A DNA stretch of 64,000 bases from Kordia sp. SMS9 (GTDB lineage Bacteria; Bacteroidota; Bacteroidia; Flavobacteriales; Flavobacteriaceae): assembly GCF_003352465.1 (NCBI RefSeq), contig NZ_CP031153.1, forward strand, positions 4,612,001 through 4,676,000, written 5' to 3'. The stretch's first letter is position 1. Each line of letters starts with the position of its first letter. The notes under the pieces were generated by a model that did not search any database, was not told the origin of the DNA, and was given only the letters and a program-made list of their open reading frames with translations. Shown here piece after piece: positions 42,454-50,184 of the stretch. Position numbers and translations under genes: made by a program.

Positions 42454-43137
42454 ATGAAAATATTAAAACAAATAACATTAGCATTGGTGCTATTGGTATC
42501 ATTCAACACTTATGCAACAACAGCTTGTATTGAAGATACAGAAAAGATCAAAGAGGAGTTAATTGCAAAAATGGGAGAAGATGAAATTATTGCATCGGTT
42601 TATACAAATATAGCCTCTCTAACAATGATTGAATCTTTAAAAAAAGAATACAACCTTACCGGTAAGGAATATGAGATTGATTATGAAAAATTTAATAAAG
42701 GATTAAAAACTGATTTAAAAATCATCGAATCTAAATATCCTGAATTTTACAATTTAAGTGAAGAAGATAAAAAAGATGTACTAGAAAAATCAGGAAAATC
42801 TACTACTAGAACTAAAAAGCTTCAGGATACAATGAAATGTATTATTATTGCTACTGCTGGAATAGCAGGTGCTTGTGGAACTGCGTTGGGTCTTTGGGCT
42901 CTTAAAAAGTACGGTGCTTGTATGGTAGCAGGAGGATCTTTTATCATTGCGGAGGAAATCCTTTCTGGTGGTAGTGCAACAGGTTTAATCCCTGAAGAAA
43001 TTTCGGGTGTAAATACCGTATGTTTACGTTTTGCATTACGCCTAGATAGACAGGCAGCACAAACTTTAGCTACTTGTGTGATTGTTACATTAGTCGGAGA
43101 AATTTTTGCCTGTGGTACAACATATCTTTTAGCTTAA
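42454..43137 (+). CDS. Small secreted Cys/Gly-rich protein 3
   Basis: This 227-residue protein is a close paralogue of secreted protein 1. It shares an almost identical signal peptide (MKILKQITLALVLLVSFNTY), the ATTACIEDTE start of the mature part and the KYPEFYNLSEEDKKDV motif. It has the same seven-Cys arrangement in the hydrophobic Gly-rich half (CIIIATAGIAGACGTALGL, ALKKYGACMVAGGS, VCLRFALRLDRQAAQTLATC, FACGTTYLLA). Conservation of Cys and of glycine-rich segments suggests structural disulfides or membrane insertion. No family is recognised. Confidence 0.65.
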   Translation: MKILKQITLALVLLVSFNTYATTACIEDTEKIKEELIAKMGEDEIIASVYTNIASLTMIESLKKEYNLTGKEYEIDYEKFNKGLKTDLKIIESKYPEFYNLSEEDKKDVLEKSGKSTTRTKKLQDTMKCIIIATAGIAGACGTALGLWALKKYGACMVAGGSFIIAEEILSGGSATGLIPEEISGVNTVCLRFALRLDRQAAQTLATCVIVTLVGEIFACGTTYLLA

Positions 43138-43211
43138 TTGCTAACTAAATAAAAGAATTTATAAATTCTTAAATTAAGTAAAATTACCTTAGTTACGTTT
43201 TTAAGTTTTTT

Positions 43212-43264
43212 CAAAAAAAATCTCCCAAAGAACTCAACACATTCTTTGGGAGATTTTATTTTTT
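43212..43264. terminator. Bidirectional terminator after operon 3
   Basis: AAAATCTCCCAAAGAA pairs perfectly with TTCTTTGGGAGATTTT, with T-run and A-run flanks. It is the same stem type as at 30702 and 38381. Confidence 0.88.
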
Positions 43265-43329
43265 ATGAGATTATAGATTCTGAATCACACTTCGATACAC
43301 TCAACGTAAAAGTTCAGAATGACGATCAT

Positions 43330-44292
43330 TTATTTCGTCGGATAATATCCTTTTTCAGGAATCGCAATTTTATATAACTTTTTTGATTTGTTATTCAACT
43401 TGTTTTCGCGCAACCACGGATTGTGAATTTTTAAGATTTTATAGTTGATACCGAATTTCTTCGCAAAACTTGCAAAATTTGTTACCACACTATCTACTTC
43501 CACTTTGTAGGTTGGAATGTAGGTGTATAAATGCTTTTCATCAAAGTTGAAACCGTATTTTTTAGCATTGGTAAAGATTTCTTTGATCGCAATGACTCTA
43601 AATAAGTAACGTCCTGTTTCTTGCCCTAGTAATAAATCGTAATACGAATCCACTTGTTGGTCTTCCATACGACGCGCAACTCCGGCATTTCCTGCATTGT
43701 ATGCTGCTGCGGCAGAAGTCCAATTGCCAAAACGTTGTTTAGCATCTAGCAAATATTTACACGCCACACGTGTTGCTTTTTCCAAATGATAACGTTCGTC
43801 TACGTTTTTATTAATTTCTAACCCGTTTTCGCGTCCTGTGGTTTTCATAATTTGCCAAAAACCTCTTGCGCCTGCTGGAGAGGTGACATTTTGCAATCCA
43901 CTTTCAATGACAGCTAAGTATTTAAAATCGTCTGGAACGCCATATTCTTTTAAAATCGGTTCAATAATCGGAAAGTATTTGTTGGCACGCTTGAATAATA
44001 GCAAACCATTAGATTGCCAATAGGTATTAACCAACAATTCTCTGTCCATACGTTCTTTAATGTCTGGCAATTGCAACGGCACTTTTTCGCCTGCAAATTC
44101 TAAGGTTTCTGGAACTTCCAACGCATATATATTGTAATCGTTGACATCATTCACAACTGATTTCGCAGAAGGTTTCGTTATTTTTGACTCGTTTTCTGTG
44201 GTAAAAGCTGCATCTTGTGCAACAGCATTCATCAGTAAAACTCCAAGAAAAATTAATCCTAAAAAGGCAAATCCGTTTTTGAGTGTACGCAT
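43330..44292 (-). CDS. MltD-like lytic transglycosylase
   Basis: The 320-residue exported protein has a signal peptide (1-25, ending AVAQ) and an SLT lysozyme-fold domain (~105-260). Catalytic Glu130 lies in YLAVIESGLQNVTSPAGARG, followed by GFWQIMKTTGRENGL and AAAYNAGNAGVARRM, the MltD-type pattern. The short C-terminal part (FASFAKKFGINYKILKIHNPWLR) resembles one LysM-like repeat for peptidoglycan binding. It cleaves glycan strands non-hydrolytically. The length matches flavobacterial MltD relatives. It is a single gene. Confidence 0.9.
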   Translation of the reverse strand: MRTLKNGFAFLGLIFLGVLLMNAVAQDAAFTTENESKITKPSAKSVVNDVNDYNIYALEVPETLEFAGEKVPLQLPDIKERMDRELLVNTYWQSNGLLLFKRANKYFPIIEPILKEYGVPDDFKYLAVIESGLQNVTSPAGARGFWQIMKTTGRENGLEINKNVDERYHLEKATRVACKYLLDAKQRFGNWTSAAAAYNAGNAGVARRMEDQQVDSYYDLLLGQETGRYLFRVIAIKEIFTNAKKYGFNFDEKHLYTYIPTYKVEVDSVVTNFASFAKKFGINYKILKIHNPWLRENKLNNKSKKLYKIAIPEKGYYPTK

Positions 44293-44438
44293 AGTAAATA
44301 TGTTTTTAGTATTTCTAATCGATTTTAATAGCTATTGCTGGATTGTAAAATGGTCGGATAGGGATTACAAAAATAACAAACTGATTGGGAATCGTGCTTG
44401 TATCTGTGTAATTAATTGTTAAAATAAAAAAAGTTTTG

Positions 44439-45101
44439 CTATTCTGTGATCAATTTTGGTAAATTTTCATTGAACCATTTGAATTTATTTAGAATCATAA
44501 TATGTGTGCCTCCTTTGATAGGAATACAATCTGAAATATGCTGTATAGGAAAGACCAAATCTTTATCGCCGTGAATGTGAATGGTATTGGGCAACGGTTC
44601 TTCTTGATTCCAATTGACAATTTGGGCAATAGACCAATCTAAATAATCCTTATCACGAACCGATAAGTATTCTTCATATAAATCCAATCGCTTGGTTGCC
44701 AAATCGCCAAAAGCAAATTTTCGTAAGACCTCCATATTGTTTACCAAGCTCGTAGGCAAGAGTTTATAGGCTTTTGTGGCACGTGCAAATTTCATTCTGC
44801 GCGGTAATTCGTGCTTGCTTTTTACACTTGAAATCACAAAAATTTTTTTGACATTGAGATACTGTGCCATTTCTTGCACCAAAATTCCGCCAAAGGAAAC
44901 ACCGACTAAAACAATATTATCATGCTTCACATTTGCTGCCATTCGCGATGCATACTGTGACAACGTCTCGTCTTTTTCAGGTAAAAACCAAGCTAAATAA
45001 TGAACGTCAAACTGGTCTTCTGGAAGTTTAATATACTTGAAAATTGTAGGGTTAGCAGCCATCCCTGGCATAAAATAAACGTGTATTTTACTTACTTTCA
45101 T
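44439..45101 (-). CDS. Alpha/beta hydrolase
   Basis: The 220-residue protein starts with a strand and oxyanion-type loop (VYFMPGMAANPTIF) and has the nucleophile elbow VGVSFGG with Ser69. A probable catalytic Asp lies in IHGDKDLVFPI and the His in KGGTHIMI near the C-terminus. There is no signal peptide, so it is cytoplasmic. It is an esterase- or thioesterase-like enzyme of unknown substrate. It is divergent from the small GNAT gene 119 bp away. Confidence 0.87.
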   Translation of the reverse strand: MKVSKIHVYFMPGMAANPTIFKYIKLPEDQFDVHYLAWFLPEKDETLSQYASRMAANVKHDNIVLVGVSFGGILVQEMAQYLNVKKIFVISSVKSKHELPRRMKFARATKAYKLLPTSLVNNMEVLRKFAFGDLATKRLDLYEEYLSVRDKDYLDWSIAQIVNWNQEEPLPNTIHIHGDKDLVFPIQHISDCIPIKGGTHIMILNKFKWFNENLPKLITE

Positions 45102-45145
45102 ACAGATAGTGACGTTAAAAACTCGGAAATCTACTCTAAATTTCT

Positions 45146-45153
45146 TATCTTTG
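45146..45153 (+). promoter_or_regulatory. -7 box TATCTTTG upstream of the GNAT gene
   Basis: TATCTTTG followed by GCAACG fits TAnnTTTG, 68 bp before the ATG at 45221. Confidence 0.5.
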
Positions 45154-45220
45154 CAACGTTAAAACAACATTTCTTCTAAATATACCACTTTTTTAAGGAT
45201 TAATTTAAAATTAAACTGCT

Positions 45221-45517
45221 ATGGATAATGCATTAGTTATCAATGATAACGAATTTTTACGTCAATTTGAACACAAGACAGATCACGGAATGGCAAAGAT
45301 CGAGTATTCATTACAAGAGCGTAAAATATTTTTAACAAAATTAATCGTTCCCGAAGAGCTGGATGATGTAGATTTTAAAAATACATTTATTAAAACAGTT
45401 CTCGACAGTATTCAAGAACGAAACTTGAGAGTTGTACCAACTAGTCCAAGAATCGCTAGTTTTTTACGAAAACACAAAGAGTATAAAGATTTACTGCCAG
45501 TTGGCGTTCGCATCTAA
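45221..45517 (+). CDS. Small GNAT-like N-acetyltransferase (YjdJ/COG2388 type)
   Basis: This 98-residue protein matches the short GNAT subfamily: N-terminal FEHKTDHGMAKIEYSLQERK strands, LTKLIVPEELDD and the C-terminal VVPTSPRIASFLRKHKEYKDLLP, in which the acetyl-CoA-binding helix region is abbreviated. Such proteins are thought to acetylate small molecules or proteins, but substrates are unknown. Length and end (PVGVRI) fit the family. It is a single gene with a clear terminator immediately downstream. Confidence 0.82.
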   Translation: MDNALVINDNEFLRQFEHKTDHGMAKIEYSLQERKIFLTKLIVPEELDDVDFKNTFIKTVLDSIQERNLRVVPTSPRIASFLRKHKEYKDLLPVGVRI

Positions 45518-45524
45518 AAAAATT

Positions 45525-45553
45525 AAAGGGAACTTTTCGGTTCCCTTTTTTTT
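45525..45553 (+). terminator. Terminator after the GNAT gene
   Basis: AAAGGGAAC pairs with GTTCCCTTT around TTTTCG, followed by a T-run. It may also act on the convergent gene. Confidence 0.88.
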
Positions 45554-45572
45554 ATAGTATTATGTTATTTTA

Positions 45573-46487
45573 CTATTTTTTTTTCAATTGCTCCAACGCT
45601 GATTTCGCTTGTGTTTCTACTTTTTCCAACAGCGTTTGTAATTCTTTTGGCGCGTTGTATTTGTAACGAATGTGAATCTTTTTTCCTTTATACGTCAAAT
45701 ACGTATTTTGAATGTCCATAATTTTTGGATCGTCATATTTGTCTTGAAAACTCATAAAGTTCGATTGCTCAAAATCATTGAAAAGTGACTTCACTTTACT
45801 TGGCGCTAGTTTTACAGCATGTTTTCCCTGTACTTGTGCATTGAATTTTCCTGTGTACACAACCGTTCCGTCTTCATAAAATTGCATAGTAAACTCTTCA
45901 CAAGTTCCTTTGCAGGGCGATTTATACAATTCGATAAAATCTCCTTTTGGAACTACCATTTCCGGAGTTTCTTCTACTTTATTTGGATTTTCAAACATGC
46001 CAACATTGGTCGTTTCTTCCGTAGGTATTTTTTCTTTTCCCATAAATTTTTCGCTAGTATTCGTTGCCTTCATTTCCTTTGGTGATAATACTTTCTGGCG
46101 CTTGAATGTAATTTTGACATCATCAGAAGAAAGGATTGCTTCATCTTTCGTTAACTTAATGGTAGAAACTTTATACAACGCTGCTACCACTGCTTTTGAA
46201 AATTCTGAATCGCAACACATTTCAGTACAAGCCAATCCTTGAAGTTTAATGTTACTTTTCCCTGTGATGCTGTAGGTACCGAAACAATTATTTACATCTA
46301 ACTTTAATGAAAATTCAGTATCGCTATTTACCTTTAAAATAATGGCATCCGTAACTTTTACAGTAGTTCCGCTATTTTTCAATTCAACGACTTTCCAGGA
46401 GCTTCCCACAAATTCTTTGGTAGAAGCGTCGCAGCTAATTAAAGCAAGGACTATTATAGAGAGTAGTGTTGTTTTCATCTGTTTCAT
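45573..46487 (-). CDS. META-domain plus DUF6438 lipoprotein
   Basis: The 304-residue lipoprotein has the lipobox ALISC (Cys19 from the first Met; a second Met three codons in is equally possible). Residues ~25-135 look like a META/HslJ-type domain (FVGSSWKVVELKNSGTTV, NNCFGTYSITG). After a Pro/Glu-rich linker, residues ~185-300 match DUF6438 (FIELYKSPCKGTCEEFTM, FYEDGTVVYTGKF). Both are small beta domains of exported proteins with unknown ligands. It is convergent with the GNAT gene. Confidence 0.78.
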   Translation of the reverse strand: MKQMKTTLLSIIVLALISCDASTKEFVGSSWKVVELKNSGTTVKVTDAIILKVNSDTEFSLKLDVNNCFGTYSITGKSNIKLQGLACTEMCCDSEFSKAVVAALYKVSTIKLTKDEAILSSDDVKITFKRQKVLSPKEMKATNTSEKFMGKEKIPTEETTNVGMFENPNKVEETPEMVVPKGDFIELYKSPCKGTCEEFTMQFYEDGTVVYTGKFNAQVQGKHAVKLAPSKVKSLFNDFEQSNFMSFQDKYDDPKIMDIQNTYLTYKGKKIHIRYKYNAPKELQTLLEKVETQAKSALEQLKKK

Positions 46488-46597
46488 TTTACGAGTTAAA
46501 TATAAGCATAACTCCGTTTACACAGTCATAATTGCATGAATCATACCAATCTTCCGATAAAATTCGGGATATTTCGATAAAAAGAATGAGAATTTAG

Positions 46598-47950
46598 TTA
46601 ACTAAACGCCACCGTTTCGTCTACAAAGTCGAAACGTACCATGCCGTCATCGTCAATTTTAGTTAGCGTAATTTCGTGAAGTGTATTGACCAATTCCGGA
46701 TTCCACGGTGCTTTTACTTTTACGTAGTTTTCGGTAAACCCGTGAATGTATCCTTCTTTATTTTCACCTTCAAATAAAACAGTTTTTGTATTCCCAATTT
46801 GACTTTCATAAAACGCTCTACGCTTTTTTACAGACAAACCGCGCAACATTTTACTGCGTTTTTTACGCACATTTTGCGGCACCACATTGTCCATTTCGGC
46901 AGCGACTGTATTTTCGCGTTCGGAATAGGTAAACACATGTAAATACGAAATATTCAATTCAGTTAAAAAGTTGTAGGTTTCTAAGAAAATTTCGTCGGTT
47001 TCGCCTGGAAATCCCACAATAACATCCACGCCAATACAGGCATCTGGCATGGTTTCTTTTATTTGCGTCACGCGATCTACATACAATTCACGCATGTATC
47101 TGCGACGCATCAAACGTAACAACGTATTGCTTCCACTCTGTAAGGGAATGTGAAAATGTGGTACAAAAGTATTGCTTTTTGACACGAAATCAATCGTTTC
47201 GTTCTTCAACAAATTCGGTTCAATTGAGGAAATTCGCAAACGCTCAATGCCTTCCACTTTATCTAATTCTTGTACGAGTTCTAAAAAAGTATGTTCGTGT
47301 TTTTTATTGCCAAATTCACCTTTTCCATAATCGCCAATATTCACGCCTGTTAGCACGATTTCTTTAATATCTTGTTCCGAAATCTCTTTGGCATTTTTCA
47401 ATACATTTTCCAAGGTGTCACTTCGAGAAATTCCTCTGGCAAGCGGAATGGTACAATAAGTACATTTATAATCACAACCATCTTGCACTTTCAAAAAAGC
47501 ACGTGTACGATCGCCAATGGAATAACTTCCTACATAAAAATCAGCTTCTTCAATTTCGCAGGAATGTACTTCTCCAATCCCTCGACTCCGCTCGGGACGA
47601 CTCAACAAATCATTAATATAATCAGTGAGCTTGAACTTTTCCGTCGCGCCCAATACCAAATCCACACCATCAACTGCTGCCAATTCTTCAGGTTTCAATT
47701 GCGCATAACATCCAACTGCTGCCACAAACGCATCCGGATTTACCTTTTGTGCCTGTTTTACGATGGTTTTAAAGCGTTTATCCGCATTTTCCGTCACGCT
47801 ACACGTATTAATCACATACATATCTGCGTGTTCGGAAAAATCTACCTTGTCATAACCTTCTTCTTGAAAGTTTCGTGCAATCGTAGAAGTTTCTGAAAAA
47901 TTCAGTTTGCAACCTAGCGTGTAAAAAGCAACTTTTTTTCTATCGTTCAT
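46598..47950 (-). CDS. mtaB: tRNA t6A37 methylthiotransferase MtaB
   Basis: MtaB adds a methylthio group to t6A37 of tRNA, making ms2t6A. The 450-residue protein has an N-terminal UPF0004 domain with cluster cysteines Cys14, Cys50 and Cys81 (TLGCKLNFSE, INTCSVT, AVGCYAQ). A radical SAM domain follows with Cys159, Cys163 and Cys166 in DGCDYKCTYCTIPLARG, and a C-terminal TRAM-like region. Between the first two domains, residues 117-125 (SRPERSRGI) are encoded by a dispersed GAGCGGAGTCGA hairpin repeat that has entered in frame at a surface linker. It is divergent from the peptide-binding lipoprotein gene. Confidence 0.95.
   Translation of the reverse strand: MNDRKKVAFYTLGCKLNFSETSTIARNFQEEGYDKVDFSEHADMYVINTCSVTENADKRFKTIVKQAQKVNPDAFVAAVGCYAQLKPEELAAVDGVDLVLGATEKFKLTDYINDLLSRPERSRGIGEVHSCEIEEADFYVGSYSIGDRTRAFLKVQDGCDYKCTYCTIPLARGISRSDTLENVLKNAKEISEQDIKEIVLTGVNIGDYGKGEFGNKKHEHTFLELVQELDKVEGIERLRISSIEPNLLKNETIDFVSKSNTFVPHFHIPLQSGSNTLLRLMRRRYMRELYVDRVTQIKETMPDACIGVDVIVGFPGETDEIFLETYNFLTELNISYLHVFTYSERENTVAAEMDNVVPQNVRKKRSKMLRGLSVKKRRAFYESQIGNTKTVLFEGENKEGYIHGFTENYVKVKAPWNPELVNTLHEITLTKIDDDGMVRFDFVDETVAFS
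47576..47602. repeat. Dispersed hairpin repeat inserted in the mtaB frame
   Basis: CCCTCGACTCCGCTCGGGA contains the reverse complement of the GAGCGGAGTCGA core seen at 16352-16363. It encodes SRPERSRGI in MtaB without breaking the frame. Confidence 0.75.
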
Positions 47951-48056
47951 TCCTATACTTTTCTACCAAAACGGTAGCTATTTCTATTTTTTATTATGTA
48001 CTTTTAAGCCTTAAAAAGATTCGCAAAAGCCCGCAAATTTACAATTAATTCAGAAT

Positions 48057-49688
48057 ATGATAAAATTAACGATGCAACATTTTCAGTTGATACTCAAGCA
48101 GCTATCAATTCTTTGTTTATTGTTGATTGTGGTTTCGTGTCAACAACAAAATTCACAAGACAGAGATCATTTAGTTTTCCGCTATAATGAGCATGCTAAT
48201 ATTACGTCTTTAGATCCTGCTTTTGCCAAAGATCAGCGCAATATTTGGGCAGTACATCAACTGTTTAATGGTTTGGTGGAAATGGACACTGATTTGAACG
48301 TGATTCCTGCCATTGCCAGCTCTTGGAAAATTTCAGAAGATGCGTTAACGTATGTGTTCACTTTGCGTGAAGATGTACAGTTTCACAAGCATCATTTGTT
48401 TGGGAAAGATAGTACACGTACTGTAACTGCGTTTGATTTTGAATATAGTTTTGGACGAATTTTAGATGATAAATTAGCGTCGAGCGGACGTTGGATTTTC
48501 AAGAGTGTTGAAAGCTTTAAAGCACTTGATGCGACAACGTTTAAAATTCAACTAAAACAGCCTTTTCCTGCGTTTTTAAGCTTATTGACGATGAAATATT
48601 GTTCGGTAGTTCCCAAAGAAATTGTGGAGCATTATGGCAATAATTTTAGATCCAATCCAATTGGAACTGGACCTTTTCAGTTTAAAATTTGGGAAGAAAA
48701 CACAAAGCTTGTCTTGCGACGAAATCCAACTTATTTTGAAAAAGATGCACAAGGAAAAAATTTACCATATTTAGAAGCGATTGCCATTACTTTTTTGCCT
48801 GATAAACAGAGTGAGTTTTTACAATTTGCACAAGGAAATATTGACTTTTTAAACTCCCTTGATCCATCGTATCAAGATGAAATTTTGAATGCCGCAGGAA
48901 AGTTACGAGAAACCTATGCTGAAAAAGTACGCATGATTTCGGGACCATATTTAAACACCGAATATTTAGGAATTTATATTGGCGATAGTACCAATGTGTC
49001 CAGTCATCATTTGTTGCGAAAAGCGATGAATTATAGCTTTGATCGCGAGAAAATGATCACATATTTGCGAAGTGGTATTGGTTCGCCCGCCAATCATGGT
49101 TTTATCCCGAAAGGATTGCCTGGTTTTGACAACATTAAAGGATTTGACTACCAACCTGAATTGGCAAAAAAGTTAGTCAAACAATACAGTAAAGAAACAG
49201 GAAATGCAGCACCTGAAGTTTCTATCACCACCAACGGACAGTATTTGAATTTCTGCGAGTACATTCAGCGAGCGCTTGAAAAAATTGGTATCAAAGCCAG
49301 CGTAAACGTAATTCCAGCTTCTACCCTACGCGAATTGCGTTCCAAAGGTGAATTGCCCATTTTTAGAGCCAGTTGGATTGCCGATTATCCTGACGCTGAA
49401 AATTATTTATCATTGTTTTACAGCAAAAATTTCACGCCAAACGGCCCAAACTACACACGTTTTAAAAATGCACAATTCGACGAATGGTACGAAACGGCAT
49501 TACGTGAAACGGATGCTACCAAACGTGCTAACATCTACACAAAAATGGATTCGCTCTTAGTTTCCGAAGCGCCAATAATTCCTTTGTATTACGATCAAGT
49601 AGTACGATTTACGCGAAAAAATGTACAAGGTTTGGGAATTAATGCTTTGAATTTGTTGGAGTTGAAACGCGTTCGGAAGATGAAATAA
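48057..49688 (+). CDS. Peptide ABC transporter substrate-binding lipoprotein (SBP_bac_5)
   Basis: The 543-residue lipoprotein has the lipobox IVVSC (Cys28 from the first Met; a start at the Met six codons in is also plausible). It shows the DppA/OppA family pattern: FRYNEHANITSLDPAFAKDQ, then SYTFTLRED-like VFTLREDVQFHKH, RSNPIGTGPFQF, RKAMNYSFDREKMI and ASWIADYPDAENYLSLFYS. It captures peptides or similar solutes for an ABC importer. No permease or ATPase gene is adjacent. It is divergent from mtaB. Confidence 0.92.
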   Translation: MIKLTMQHFQLILKQLSILCLLLIVVSCQQQNSQDRDHLVFRYNEHANITSLDPAFAKDQRNIWAVHQLFNGLVEMDTDLNVIPAIASSWKISEDALTYVFTLREDVQFHKHHLFGKDSTRTVTAFDFEYSFGRILDDKLASSGRWIFKSVESFKALDATTFKIQLKQPFPAFLSLLTMKYCSVVPKEIVEHYGNNFRSNPIGTGPFQFKIWEENTKLVLRRNPTYFEKDAQGKNLPYLEAIAITFLPDKQSEFLQFAQGNIDFLNSLDPSYQDEILNAAGKLRETYAEKVRMISGPYLNTEYLGIYIGDSTNVSSHHLLRKAMNYSFDREKMITYLRSGIGSPANHGFIPKGLPGFDNIKGFDYQPELAKKLVKQYSKETGNAAPEVSITTNGQYLNFCEYIQRALEKIGIKASVNVIPASTLRELRSKGELPIFRASWIADYPDAENYLSLFYSKNFTPNGPNYTRFKNAQFDEWYETALRETDATKRANIYTKMDSLLVSEAPIIPLYYDQVVRFTRKNVQGLGINALNLLELKRVRKMK

Positions 49689-49811
49689 AACTCCTAATTT
49701 CACTCGTATCTATCACAAATATAATGTATAATTTTCTATGTTTTATAGAATAAAATCTATATGAAGAAATTTTAACTTAATTTATTTGTAGTATTTAACT
49801 TTAATTTTAAT

Positions 49812-49819
49812 TATATTTG
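49812..49819 (+). promoter_or_regulatory. -7 box TATATTTG upstream of the GG-leader peptide gene
   Basis: TATATTTG matches TAnnTTTG and ends 28 bp before the ATG at 49848. A TTG lies 23 bp upstream, wider than the usual 19. Confidence 0.5.
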
Positions 49820-49847
49820 TAAGAATTATTCTTTAAAATAGTTAATT

Positions 49848-50114
49848 ATGCAGCTAGAAAAAATTTTAAAACTAGGAAAAACACTTAGTAAAACTGAACA
49901 ACGCACTATTTTAGGTGGTACTACGGACGAATTAAACGAAGGAACTGGCACATGTGCAGCTTTTGCCCCTTGTAGAATACCTGGGAAACACGATTCTACG
50001 TGTCAAGGTGGGAAACTGATTAAAGATGTGAGTCGTGCAGAAGCAGAAGCACATGTAGTAAATGGAGGTCATTGGTGTTGTGAAGGCTGTAGCGCTGCTT
50101 CATGGTACCATTAA
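49848..50114 (+). CDS. Cys-rich peptide with double-glycine leader (bacteriocin/RiPP-like)
   Basis: This 88-residue peptide starts MQLEKILKLGKTLSKTEQR and continues ILGG, a typical bacteriocin-type double-glycine leader ending at Gly24. The 64-residue remainder has six Cys (GTC, APC, STC, HWCCEGC) and many Gly/Ala/His residues. Leaders of this sort direct export and trimming by C39-peptidase ABC transporters, but none is encoded within the window. The next gene, 70 bp on, encodes a thioredoxin-like lipoprotein, which may help disulfide handling of this or other exported proteins. The function is unknown; a secreted peptide or small bacteriocin is the best guess. Confidence 0.65.
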   Translation: MQLEKILKLGKTLSKTEQRTILGGTTDELNEGTGTCAAFAPCRIPGKHDSTCQGGKLIKDVSRAEAEAHVVNGGHWCCEGCSAASWYH

Positions 50115-50184
50115 TAATATTAAAGTTTAATTATTAATTTAAAAAGGAAATACTAAGAAAGTATATTTCCTTATTTTTACTTTT

